From Dicaeum eximium (lineage: Eukaryota; Chordata; Aves; Passeriformes; Dicaeidae): a DNA stretch of 64,000 bases. The notes below the pieces were generated by a model that was given only the letters and a program-made list of their open reading frames with translations, ran no database searches and was not told the DNA's origin. The stretch is taken from positions 124,001-188,000 of the forward strand of contig VWZP01008297.1 in NCBI GenBank assembly GCA_013396995.1, given 5' to 3'. The position numbers and the translations under genes are program-made. Below are positions 36,633 to 48,940 of this stretch, piece after piece; position 1 is the stretch's first letter; each line of letters begins with the position of its first letter.

Positions 36633-36760
36633 CCTCTCACCCACTGAGTATTATCATCACAGAGGCTCGAGTCTGAATGTGTTTAATGCTTTCTTAGCCA
36701 CAGATCATTAGTAACCAATTCCACTTTCCACTGTCTCAATTGTTTTTGTACAATACAAGA
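36633..36760. other. Spacer between CpG patch and pyrimidine tract
   Basis: Unremarkable sequence containing TTATCATCACAGAGG and AT-rich words. Confidence 0.5.
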
Positions 36761-36807
36761 CTCCTTTTTTTCCTCTCCCCTCCCTCTTCTTTCTTCCTCC
36801 TTTTTCC
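36761..36807 (+). repeat. 47-nt uninterrupted pyrimidine tract
   Basis: Forty-seven consecutive C/T bases of irregular order. Long polypurine/polypyrimidine tracts can adopt triplex structures or act as splice-acceptor tracts; the next AG on this strand is in GGTAAAACAG about 22 bp on. Neither role is demonstrated. Confidence 0.85.
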
Positions 36808-38190
36808 AATTTTCTTGTGGTAAAACAGTCCTGCCTGAAAGCAATAAGCTCCTTTCAGAACTTAAAACCCTAATGGCAGGCATTTGGAAAAGAAGCTCTA
36901 AAGGCACCATTATTCCTCACTTTGGCTTCACTGCTGACTCGCTGTCTACATGCATAATGCTGAGCTTTTTCCCACAAAAATAGCAGTCCTCAGATAGCCA
37001 CAAATCCATGTTAGCTGCTTGGGTTATTTATTCCTGGAGGAAGCTAGCAAAGTGACAAGTTTTAGGACATTTGGGAGGCCACCATGAAGTGGTGAGCACT
37101 CAGCTAGGTATGAGAGGAATATAAATGAAGCAATGACTTAGGTAATTGTACCCACCAGGAACAGCTATTCATGCTTTTGGGGTACTCCCAATCTGCTCAT
37201 GATGTTCTCTCCTCTTTCTCTACCAAAGCTTTTCTGGTTCACAAACTCTCTTTCCACAGTTCTGCATCCCAGTGTTCACATAAGGCCTGAAACAAGATTG
37301 CAACTTGCCATTGCTCACCCTGTTTCTGTGGGGCTGCAGTGTCCAGAGCGGGACAAAAAGTCAGGAGTCCACTCCCAGTGCTGTTACTTGTTCTCTGTGT
37401 AAATCCCTGCCATTCATTAGCTAATGACTGGCAGCAGTGAGAAAGTGCTCTGCAGCCTGGACTGCTGGCTGGAATAGGCAGCACCTCTCAATAAAATGCT
37501 GGAGAACAGTAGGACATTAAAACCAAGGGGGAAACTGCTACTGCCCAGGGCGTGCCAAGCCAGCAGGGGCCATCGAGTTTTGCCAGCAGGACACACATAT
37601 AGAAGTCTCCAAACAGAAATGTGGATTGGTCTTGGGACTCAGCTTGTGGCTGCAAGGGATAGCAGAGGACCCAGAGACTAAGAAACCTGGGGGATTAGTC
37701 AAATGGTCAACCACTTTTCCAGTTCTGTCCTAGGGAGAATAAAGAGCAAATTACAGGATTCGCCCAGCCCTGAAGGAACAGTGCCAAGGACTTCTCCAGA
37801 GGTAAAGTGCTCAGGTTGTTAGTCCCAGGCAAATACAGGACTCCACCAGGCCTCGTCACTGTCAGTCCAATAGGCATTTTAGGATATATGTTGTTCACAG
37901 CAACACTCTTCCACTGGGATTGTGTGTGAAGGGTAAGGTGATGTTGCCTCTCTCACAGCCATTGTGCCAGCCAGTGCTAGCATAGCCTCCTGTGGCTGGT
38001 CTATTCTATGTCACTAGGGTGGAACCACCACATATTTGCTGCTATTAGCTCTGAGCAGGGGCAACCCTTCAAAGAGGACAGAGGGAGAAAACCCAAAGGT
38101 GATAAACATCTGTGACCATCCTCACATCTTGTGAAGAAAAAGCCTCCTGGAAAACTGTGGGTCCCACTGCACAGTCCTCAAGCCTACAAT
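36808..38190. other. Noncoding stretch, nothing recognised
   Basis: No exon or repeat is recognised. Opposed frames at 37199-37484 cancel as coding evidence. Confidence 0.6.
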
Positions 38191-38775
38191 TCAGAGCTGC
38201 TCATGCTTTAAGCCTAGCATACTCCACCAGAAAACAAGTTGTGGACCACTGGAGTGGGCCATTTCTAGCTGTTTGACTTGCAATCCCATCCCTGAATGAA
38301 AGAAACTATGCAAAACAACCACCCTAGCACTCAGCAAGGCAGTACCTGGGGAAGGCTCTGCACACTGTTTGGCTGGACAGTCAGGGGCACTCCTAAGCCC
38401 CAGCACATGGATTCTGTCCATGCCCAGCAGCCAGTCCCTGCCTTTGCCATAAAGAGCAATCAATCCTTGTGTGTGGGGGAGCGGGGCTCCTGCAGCCCTC
38501 GCACAGCTGCTGGGAGGAGGAGCAGGGCAGTCCCCTCCAGCTGCCAGAAGGATGGGGTGGGAGGCAGGCAGGAGCACGGGGATGTGACAGAGGCACGTGG
38601 CCCAAACCCTGCACACCTGCTGGGGTGTGACAGCAGCTGCAGCCCAACAAGGGCCCCATTGATCCTGCCCATGTGGTGGGTTTCTCTGCCTCTGCACCCG
38701 TGGCTGACGAGATCTCACGGAGAAATTTTCATCTGTGGTTTCCTAAGAGTTTCTCCCCAAAGAATCATGATTTAA
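38191..38775. other. GC-richer patch with opposed chance frames
   Basis: A 175-codon minus frame (38191-38718) and a 159-codon plus frame (38296-38775) occupy the same DNA, and two further minus frames overlap them. Long frames on both strands are what a GC-rich, stop-poor sequence gives. Neither translation has a signal peptide, membrane segment or family motif I recognise. I regard both as non-coding. Confidence 0.6.
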
Positions 38776-41700
38776 TTGCTGTTATTATCTTCATAAAGCT
38801 GTCCAGAGTGTTTTTCCAGTGGTTATTTAAAGCTTATCTAAAAGATATTGATAGCAGTGGAACGCCTGGTTAAAACTGCATTTCTGGTATGCCACTAGCA
38901 GAGTGTGATAAAAATCGTAGGTCTCTTAAATCAATCATCATCTTTCTCTAATTTATTGTATTGTTGTATTTTTGGATCCATGCATAGCACAGCATATCAT
39001 TATGAAAGTAATGCAGTTAGAAACTGTATAAACAGATAACTGGAGACTGACTTACTGTCAGTCTTCTATGAAAAAAAAACCACTTTGGCAAAGAATAAAA
39101 ATCTCACATTATAATTTTTTAAAAGATCCTCTGATGAGAAACCTTGCCATAGAAAGCAAAACTCTCCAAAACATGTCCCTAAAACAGTGTATATGTTGCT
39201 GATGAAAAAAAAAAAATTTAAAAATCTCTTGATCAGTAACAGCTTCACAAATAACATTATGAATAATATGGATGTCTGGTAGGAACAAACAATTGCACAG
39301 GATATCATTAGGTATGTAGTGTATACATATTTTTTTTCTATTCTGATTTGCTGTAGAGAGAAAAGATAGAAGCACAGAAGCGATGAAATGTGTCTTAAAA
39401 AGATGGAGGAAATTTTTATTTAATGCAAATCCCTTGTTTCATCATATCGCTAGTGATTCATGCATAAAGGCTTAGAAATCTATGGAAGGAGATGAGAAAC
39501 CTCAGAAACAGATATGAGCAAATAGTTCACTACAGGAGAGTTGTTTTCTCTTCAAATCAGCTACATTTTTTTTAAAGAAATTATTTGCAAATATGTCATT
39601 CTAAATATGAATTTATTCCCCTGTTTCTAATCGCCTCAGGGATTGTTTCTGAAAACAAATTTAGACAATGAATTTACAGACTAATCATTCAAAAAGCTTA
39701 GCTACTTAGCTACAAAGTGAGTTGCCAATCAATTGGCATTAAAAACCGTATGTATTATTATCTTTACTTTGTAATTCACTCCCTGAATTGCAAAGTCAAA
39801 AGACGTATCCACCAGAGTTTTGAATCTCTCAGGTTCACTTTGGATAATGAAAAGGGTTAAGAAAAGCTGAGGAATTAAATGTCACCTCATGTCTTCCACA
39901 CAAAGCCCCTTGTCACTCAGCCTGTTACCTGCAGTCCAATCCCCAAGTAGTGCACCCCTTTATAACTCATCATGGGAGAAGAGGCACATCACATTTATGG
40001 AGCAGTGGCTTTTACCTCTCTTTTCCCCTCACGTTCCTCTCAAGTCATTTGTAAGGTTGGTGAGCATCTGTCTGCCCATGATGCAACCAAACTGTACTCT
40101 GGCATGTTTAATTACCCAAATTCTTGTGCCAGAGCTTTGGAAGAACATTAGGAGACCTCCCTCTGCTGGTCCTACACCATGCAGCACCACAGACTGGTTT
40201 ACATACCCATCCATGAATGGCATAAACTGTCCTGGATGGTCTTCCTCCTCCATCATCTACCATTTCCAGAAATCCTCTTTAGTATTTGATTTGTCGTAGC
40301 TTGAGTTCCCTTTGGCTCTTAAATAAGCTTGGGAAAAGGAGCTGTTGAATGTGAGACAACGCTACACAGACCTCCCCCAAAAGTGGGCAACTCACTGGGC
40401 TGCAAGACTGTCAGGAGCAGGCTGAAGGGCCTTTCCCTCATTTTTCTGTGAATAAGCCAAGGAAAATCAGACTTTCTGCTATGGCTATTGCCAAGAATGA
40501 GGTACTAGTGTATGGAGTAGCAACCACCATTGGTGACTATTTTTAAGATTCATTGCACCATATTTGGGGTTCACCATTGCACCTCCTAAATGGCTTCCAT
40601 AGTCCAGGTTTTTTGAGGCTTTTCCTCTGGTTTCCTGAGCCAGCGGTACCCAACTTAGTTTGGGATTATTTCTTTAATTCTTGGCTTTTGCTGACTTTGC
40701 AGTGACTTTTGCCCATGACTTCCTCTCTAGTGATGCAATGTTGCCTGTAGTTCTGTGCACCCTGCAAAAGAACTGGTGAAGGGTAACAAATGCCTGAGAT
40801 TAAATATTTGAATATAGTTACTCTAGTGAGAGATGTTGCTGCAATATCTGGTATACAGAAACAAGGATCACAAAAACATTTTTCCCTATGGAGCAGTTTC
40901 ATTAGCCTGCCAAATCCTTTGTAGCCAGGAAAATGCCTATGATGCAAAACTGAGACTGATATCATAAGACCATCAAATCTGGGTTCATTACAACCTACAT
41001 CTTAACCCAAAATCATTTTTCACACAGGGTTCTAATGCTTGGTTCTTGCAATGGAGTACGCTAAGGAGGTGAAACTGGGAAGCAAGATAGGACACAAGAT
41101 TAATGCTACAAGAGCCCACACATCACCATCCTTCTTAAAAGATGGCATATGTACCCCACAATAACATTTGGAAGTGAGCAGAAAATTCACTGATCCCAGA
41201 AAAACCTATGCCATCCCTCCTTGAAGAGAGATTTGGGACTTAACAACAAAATTACTAGAAGAGAAGAGTTCTCTCTACCAAGAAATAGATTCCTCTTCTA
41301 GTACATTGAAACAATTAGGTAATTTCCATCTCCTTCCTTGCAAATTGAATCTCTCAATAGCTCAATTTCTTCAAGTGACATTGTTTTCTCAGGCACAACA
41401 AAAGTAATTTTGCTGAGCTTCCATACTCTCTGAGTACCCAAGCATCTCTAGCACCTGAGTGTTCAATGCTGCAGCTATTTCTTGAGTACTGCTTGGACAT
41501 GTTTCAAGCTGACATTTTAGATTGCATAATTCCTGGCACAGCACTGCAAAGATGTCTCCTCCCATTCCATCAGAGAGTGACCTGCTGTGGCAAAGGCTAT
41601 TACTTCTTTTGAGATTATCGAGTCTGTGATGCCTCATCGAATTATACAGATTCCAAGGGCAGGAAAAGTAACTGCTGCGTGCTCCGGGCTCTGAACTTTT

Positions 41701-44700
41701 CAGGGCAACACATCTGGAGAGCCTTCATCTGCATATGCATCTCTAATGCCACATCTCCTTGGTGAACACTGTGTGCATTGAATTCTGCTAACATAGGGTG
41801 ACAGAGAAGTAACAATAGGAGCTACGTTGACTTGGTGTTTGTCTCATCCTAAAATAAAATACTGTGTGACGGACTAGCCACAGCTGCACGCTTACAAAGA
41901 GCAGTCTGTGGCTTCCAAGCAAAGCAGCTGAGAAGTTAAAAAAAAATATATCTCAGCTTCCCCCTCCCCACTCATCTCCACACACATGTTAGGTTTGAGG
42001 CCAAAATCCGATGACTGAACTAGGCATACAATCAAGAGTGACCTGATTTTGGGGAGTTACTGAGCCCTGGTGCTGCCCAGGGACTTCACTGCTTCAAAAC
42101 TGTATTTCTTGGGGAACACAGAGGCTCAGCTCCTCTGAAAATTGGATACATTCAAGCAGGTGCCTTAACATTAAGATTTTTAATGGCTCAGTTTAATTTG
42201 CTCTCCTGGAAACTGTTCCATTTGAGAGTAAGGGCAAATGAATACTGAATAAAAATCATTAAAAAAATCAAACACTGAAAGTCTGGTTTCTGTAGCATTA
42301 ACCACTCTGAGTACCAGTGAGGGGGCTGGAGCAGCAGGCTGTGCAATGGCAGGACCACTTTCCCATCAATGTGGCACAGAGCAAGCACCACAACAGGTAG
42401 TACCAGTAGGGAGGGCAAAGCAAGACTGATCACACCCAAATCTCAGAAACCCCCCATGACTGGTGGCTTTTAGTGCCACTTTTCTGAAGTGGCAGCACCC
42501 TCACTTCTCCAGACAGCTCACTGACACTAAAGATGGCAGCTTTTCTAGTTAGGTTTGGTCATCCAGGAGTCCAGGGATGCAAATGAGCAAACCTGGATGT
42601 GTCTGATGTAGAGACAGTGATGCTGAACCCAAAGGGTGAATTTTCCATCTTTTCCCCCACCTCACTCTACATAGTGCTTGCAGCAAAGGTGGCAGGAAAA
42701 GACTAATCCTCGCCTTCAATGGATCTGAAGAGAGCTCTTAACTGTTTGAGGAAAGCTTAAATCGTAATTCTTAGCAACTTTCCTAGGCTGGTTGCTGAAG
42801 GTTACACAGGGCTAGGTGTGAAGATGTGTAATCCTGTTTTTCAAATGTCAGCAGGAAAAAAGTCAAATTTTCCTTCTAGCTTTCTCCAACCCCTGAGTAA
42901 TCTGATGCAGTATAAATCAATACGTTCTTGAGACAGTATTCCATGGAAAATGTAAATTGTAATGTTATCTGATATTTGAGTTGTACAAACTCAAGCAAAT
43001 TGCAGAAACTATAATCCTGGGCTGTGAATCGCTGCTGCAGATCTAATCACTACCACTCTTTTCTGTCCATCAGCTCTGCTGTCTGCAAAGCAGTGGAAGT
43101 ATGGATTACACAACTTGTACTTTTCATCACTAACATGCCCTGGTGGTAAGAAATTGCAGTGTGACCAAACAGTTAATCAGAAGCAAAGCCTCATAGCTGG
43201 TTTCAATCTCCTGTGCTCAGGTATCCTTGCCTCTCCAACCAGAGCAGGTTTGGGTGTTTATAGCCAGCACACACCTACTTTTACTTTTTAGAGCAGAAAC
43301 CATTCAGGGGAACAGACTGTTCAGGAGCTGTGATTAGAAGGAAGCTCACTAGTGCAACAAATGGTTGAGCAGACAAACACAAACCAACAGATGCCAAACT
43401 ATTTGAAGCCTGATACAGAGCAAACATTTGAGGGGGGCCCTCCCTCCTCAAATGAGAGCCAGGGCTGTCAGACCCCAGACAGAAACACATACCAGCTGGC
43501 CAGCCATGCAGAATGAAATCTCCCAAAGACTGGTTTCATCATAAGCAGCAGCTGACCGATGACAATTGACAGGACAGCTGACAGGAGGGCTCGTTCCTGG
43601 GGTTCCTCCCTCCCTCGCTCCCAGTCAACATGAGCCACCACTTTAGTCATGGGAGCCTGTGGTATGTGTTTGCCTGGCACAAACTCATGTTCACGGGGAA
43701 TCAGACTTATTGTTTGCTGCAGTCTGCCACAGGGCAAGTAAAAACTCCTGTCTCAAGCTGGCAGAAACTAGGTGAAGTCAAGATCTCCTCAAAACAAAGT
43801 GCACACTGAGGAAGTCTTAGGCTGCTTAGGGAATGCAGGTAGCTCTGCCCTGCTTCTGCTGAGATTGAGCAGTGCTTTGACATAGACCTTACCCCACAGT
43901 GATAAACACATCTGACATCACATTTCTGCATTACTGCTCACATCTCCATCATTGCTGCCACAATTTTAGGCCGTACATTTGTCAGCAGAGACTAAGGCTT
44001 GAATATTTATACCTGTACCTCGTTAGTGTCTTCTCAAGCCTTTCTAAGCAGACCACTATAGACATTTTCATGGTTCAAAGAAGGAAGCCTCACAGTCTGT
44101 GTGAAATATGAGACAGGGAAGCAGAAGGTCCTGGAAAGAAAGGAAAGACACAGAGTAGGAGAGAACTTTCTTGTAAGGTGAGGACTTTGAAGAGAGAAAT
44201 GCAATGAAAGCGTCTGATGTGAGCTCTTCTACAGAAGGCTGGCAGACTTCTCCAAACCCACCCAAGCTGCTGATCTGAACAGAGCACCCTGAAAATTCCT
44301 TGTGAAGCAAATGACAGGATGAAGGAGGATACAGGAGGAGGATGTCTGAAAGAAACACACAAGCATGGGAGGGACTGTCAGCAGGAATGTCCTATTCTAT
44401 ATATCAGGTTTAACAAAATTAGGAGAGTTATCAAAAAACATCCCAGCAAACAGAAATTTCAGCATCCACATGCTTTTTGGTTTGCCTAAGTGCTGTTTAC
44501 ATCTCCATGTTTATATACAACCCCATCCACTTTCCTCTTCAGAAGATCCACACTTTTTAAATGGTTCTGTAATTATATTTCTTCGTAGTAGCAGACAGTT
44601 TTAAAAAGAATATCAGACAAGCCAAGGGAACAAACTCTTCTTGGACAGTTTCCCATTTCTGTTATTTTCATTAAAAAACAGGGTGCACCAAGACTGTGGC

Positions 44701-46224
44701 TGTTTGTACTATGTGCCTGACTCAGGAAACAAGCAGTTTGTTATTATGGTTATTTCTGGCAATTTAGGCCATTTTTTTTCTGAAACATAAAGAATTCCTA
44801 TTTCAGCTTAAGTACTAGTCTACAGATTCAAAATGCATGTGCTAAGTCTTAATCTACAGGGTGTCCCACCTGACTGACTAAGAAATAAATCCAAACAGAG
44901 CACAGCAAAAAATTACAACAAGTTGCCTGCATCACTTCAGGCCATATTCATCAAGTGATGGTTTATGACTGCTGCATACTGAAAACACACAGGAGCTGGG
45001 TATTATGAATTCTAAGCCACTGACCATCATTTCCCTTTACCCCACAAGTTCCTTAAAAAAAAGGCAAGATCCTTGGCAGCTGCCAATTAGCAGAGTTTCA
45101 TTCAAGCTGACGCTGAATTAAACAGGCTAAAGATGTGTGCCCTGACTCAAGCAGAACAATCTTTCCCCCACAATTACAGCAGAGAAGCTCATCTTTGTTT
45201 AAATATTCAGTTCTACAAAGGCTTTAAAATCCTCATGCTCACAAAGGTTAGGAACTTTGTGGGCAGCAGTGTAGGCTGTGTGCACCAGATTTAGGAACAT
45301 TTATGTAAGTGGCTCCTTAGAAGACTACAAGAATTTGGGGAGAGCAGGGGGCCAGTTACAGTGGCTACACACTGTAGCTATAGTTCTTGATTCACCCTCC
45401 ACATTTGGGTCTTAACCACTTAAGGCATCCACAAGATGCTCTGTTGCATACATTAATGTTTAAGAAATAAAACGGGAATCAGTATTCTTAAAATTGGCAT
45501 TTAAAAAGTATGGGATGTTCCCACTGCACTGCCACAGCACTTCTCTGTGCCGTTCCCCATTTATCTTTCATGTACACACATTTCCCTCTTGCCACCTTAT
45601 AACCACTTCTACTTGCAGGGCAAGGTAGCAGCTTTCAGACAACCAAGGAAACTGTGAGAAAAAGGGTAAGGTGAGACTATTTTCCATATTTCAGGCTAAA
45701 AATTGACATGATTTATTTAAAAAAAAAGACCAGGGAAGTTAGTAAGCCTGTCCTTTACCAAAGGATGCAGGATTTCAGTCTAAAATATGGGAAACCCCAT
45801 ATTAAAGTCTGCCAGCCCTAGGAGCTCAATCATAAAGTGGATTATTCTGTGCAGTCACAGAGGTTTCCTAGACTACTCGTTTTCACATGAGCTGATAGCT
45901 CGAGGGGATGTTCAGACAGTGCTTGATGCTTTTGAACCTGACCTACAACCAGCCAATGTCAGTTCAAACCTGACCGCCGGCAGAAAGCATGGAAAAAATG
46001 GCAAGAGGAGCAAAGCATGTTGTCATGGTCTGCCTCTGTCAAAGGAGTTTGCAGTTTGATAGACATCAAACCAACAGAGCAGAAAGCTCAGATTGCACTG
46101 AAGCTAAATAAATAGCATGCATGGCAGGGATGTGGGAGAAGTTTGGACCTGTGTAAGAAGGCAGGGGAAGTCTGGGAAAAGGGTAATGGGGTGACAGAGG
46201 AGGAGAAAAGGGACAAGACTTGGA
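38776..46224. other. Long noncoding stretch, no gene or clear repeat
   Basis: About 7.4 kb without CR1, LTR or simple-repeat signatures. Small frames occur at 39889-40299 (plus, 136 codons), 41389-41637 (minus) and 45787-46059 (plus); none matches a family I know. Octamer words at 39423 and 42578 are isolated. Confidence 0.6.
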
Positions 46225-46325
46225 GTGACAGTCATCTCCCAGTCCTAGCAAGGTCCAAGGCAAGTAAACAAACTCCTCTTTTTCTTCCCTGCCTCTTCTT
46301 TGTCATCTGTGAGATCTGGGCAACC
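46225..46325 (-). mobile_element. MIR-like fragment (faint)
   Basis: AGCAAGGTCCAAGGCAAGTA, a CTC/TTTTTC stretch, then GCCTCTTCTTTGTCATCTGT and GAGATCTGGG resemble the reverse complement of MIR: 'GTGACCTTGGGCAAGTCACTTAA', then 'GCCTCAGTTTCCTCATCTGTAAAATGGG'. Spacing is somewhat off and the match is by eye. Confidence 0.4.
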
Positions 46326-48386
46326 CTTTCCCTGAGAACCATCTCCAGAGGATGGTGCCTGCCATTCCTTATGGGAGCCAGCAATAAGGCAGCCCTTTCC
46401 ACCTTCCTGGTACATTCTGCAAAACAGAAAATGCAAGACTGAAAATGTACTGGAGCAGTGCTTAGCACAGTATCCCAGGCACTGACCAGGGGCTGGGAAG
46501 GGAGGCACCACTGACTGAGATTAATGGCTGTTCCCATCCCTCACATCTCCTGTGTCTCTAGGGAGGACATTTTCCTTCAACAGAGCGTACAGCTCAAAGA
46601 GATGAGCAGGTAATTTCACACCCCTTCAAAAAAATGCATTCTGCTTAGAGTTCAGGAGTCTAAAATCTACACACTCAACTGGATTACCTTGATACTAATA
46701 GCACAACATAAATTTGCCATACAAATGCATAAACTTGCCATCTCCTGAGTGATTTACAAAATGCATTCCTAAAAGACTAAAATAAATAGCCTCCCTGGAG
46801 GTTGAAAGATTGTTTTGGGGGGCATTTCTTTGGAGTCCAAGTGTGTCCAATCAAAACACAGAGCACTCAGTTCACTACGTCCATCACAGCTGGTGTATGG
46901 TGCCTGTCACCTCCTTGGCAGACAATGGAGATCAGGGAGCTTGGCAAAGGCTTCAGATTTACAAGGAAGATCAAATCGCTCAGTGGGATGGAGCAGCCCT
47001 AGCAGGGTACTCACTGGGATTCTCTGGTTGCTTCCCCATATCATCTGGGGAATAGGATCTTGTTTTCCTAAGCAGACCTGGCTGATTATCAGTCTCAGGA
47101 TTTGGGGGTGGGTAGCACGTAGAAGTCATTCTTCACTCAACCCTGTGCACATGCTGGGTCCTGGTAGGGTCCCAATCTCTCTTTCTGCTATGCTCAGCTA
47201 TGGTCTGAGGGCCAGCAAGAGAAATTAAGCTGAAAACCATAAGAAGCCAGGCAATTTAGATTATAGACATAGTCCCCTCTTCCCCGTTGGGACAGGAAAC
47301 AGACTGGAGCAGGTTGCTAAGCTGGCAAGGAGGGAATGGGATAAAGCAAGCCTGGTTGAAATTGGTGCAGGGAATTTCACAGATGGGTGACATACAAGGA
47401 ATGCAAGATCTACTCATATGTGTAGTTGAATAACCCCAGAAGCATGCAGAACTCCAGCAGGCAGCTGCCTTTGATGCATATATAGCAATAGGTACCAGCT
47501 GACAACGAGTTATTGGCTCCTAAAATACTCATGGATTAAGAAGACAGGAAAGGAGGTAAGCTAGAAGTTCTAGCCAATAGCTATGCATGACAGAGGTTGG
47601 AAAAGGAAGAAGATTCACATTTTTAACGTGGGAGTTTTTGTTACATAGCTGTCTCATTACAATTTGTGGAGCTAGACCTGCAAGATGGTTTCCCCTCTCT
47701 CTACACAACAGAGAAGAGCTCAGCACTTGTCACAGTGTGACCAAGTGCCAAAGAGTATAGAAGAAGCACATTGCAGCCACACAGCCTCTCCATTCCAGCC
47801 ATACCCATGTTTCAGCAGCCCCTGTAATTAAGAGCCACAAAGTAGAAACTTCACTTCCAATTGAAATATTTCTCTTGCGTTAAAAGGCAAAGAAACTGGA
47901 TGAAGACTGCTCACACACCAAAGTTGTGTACATCCAAGACGACCTTCCTACCTTGTTTGGGGTCAATTTGAACTAGCAGTCTAAAAGGGAAACTTTCCAT
48001 AACCTATTGCCAGCTACTTGAATCAGTGATTTCCAAAATGTGTGCCATAGACAGCTGGTTGGTCATGTGTGGCTGGCACTCCTCCATTCTCATTGCTATT
48101 TCAGCCTGAGCCCTGCTAAAAATATACCAAATAATTTCCTAATATTGCATTCGCGTGTGGTCACTAGCTAGTGTTGAAATGGGGATGTAAGAAACCAAAG
48201 AGAGGTGGAAGAGTGGTGCTCCACACATCAGGAGATGGTAAAGGGAGGTATGGATGACTTCAGGAGAATGTGAGATGCAAAACCAGGCTCCCACTTAAGA
48301 AAGAAAAAAGATAATGCAAAACAATGGGATGTACTGGAAAAGAGTATCCTTTCAGTTAAGGCTGCTGAGAAGGGTGTAGATTGTTT
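46326..48386. other. Noncoding stretch, nothing recognised
   Basis: Three overlapping plus-strand frames at 46802-47228 are not compatible with one coding exon. Confidence 0.55.
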
Positions 48387-48842
48387 TTACGATTTCATGG
48401 GGGGTTTGTACTTTCTTCTGTCTGTATCTGTAGCCTCCTCTTTTTCTGAGGCATACAGTGTTACTCTGTACCAAGGAGTGTGACCCTGCTCAGCTGTCAG
48501 GGTGAGTCCTGGGCCCCAGGAAGTACGGTCAGACACCCAGTGGTACAGAATACCTTCAGTACCTTCAGGATATGTGACATCCAAGCAATAACACCACAGC
48601 TGCTTGGGCACCCGAGCTTGTGCCACAGCAAGGTGCATTTTGCTTGTAGTAAAAAATGCCAAGCAGCCTGCCAGTGCCCCAGAACATGCAGGCCACTGCA
48701 TGACCCAAACTTTTCTGACTCCTCCTGGTCTCAGGCTGCATGCCTACCACGCTGCAGTTGGGGTGCAATGTGGTCCAGCCATCTCAAGAAACAGATGTTC
48801 ATCTGTACACATCTACCTGTACCTATGTACCTACATCTGTAG
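48387..48842. other. Unrecognised patch with frames on both strands
   Basis: A 104-codon minus frame (48387-48701) overlaps a 120-codon plus frame (48480-48842). The minus translation contains a compositionally protein-like stretch (LWCYCLDVTYPEGTEGI, then WVSDRTSWGPGLTLTAEQG) that I cannot assign to a family. It might be a decayed pseudogene or chance. Confidence 0.3.
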
Positions 48843-48917
48843 GTCTTTCCTATCACCAAAAAATGGGAAAATGGAAAAGCAGGCCTGTGTAGTTTTCATA
48901 ATAGCATAAGGGATTCC

Positions 48918-48940
48918 GGGGGGGGAGGGGAGTATGGGGG
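48918..48940 (+). other. G-run cluster, possible G-quadruplex
   Basis: Runs of eight, four and five G are separated by A and AGTAT. The eight-G run can supply two tracts, so four G-tracts with short loops are available. Structure formation is inferred from the motif only. Confidence 0.5.

Noticed and set aside
38191..38775. Overlapping 175-codon minus and 159-codon plus frames
   Set aside because: Long frames on opposite strands over the same GC-rich DNA cannot both be real, and neither translation resembles a known family.
41389..41637. 82-codon minus frame with a serine- and leucine-rich translation
   Set aside because: It looked briefly like a coiled segment, but there is no family match I can name and no splice context.
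45787..46059. 90-codon plus frame
   Set aside because: The second half has a plausible composition, but there is no recognisable motif and it is too short to support.
48015..48150. Possible DNA-transposon (hAT-type) terminal text
   Set aside because: GTGATTTCCAAAATGTGTGCC loosely recalls hAT-type repeat starts, but I could find no matching inverted end.
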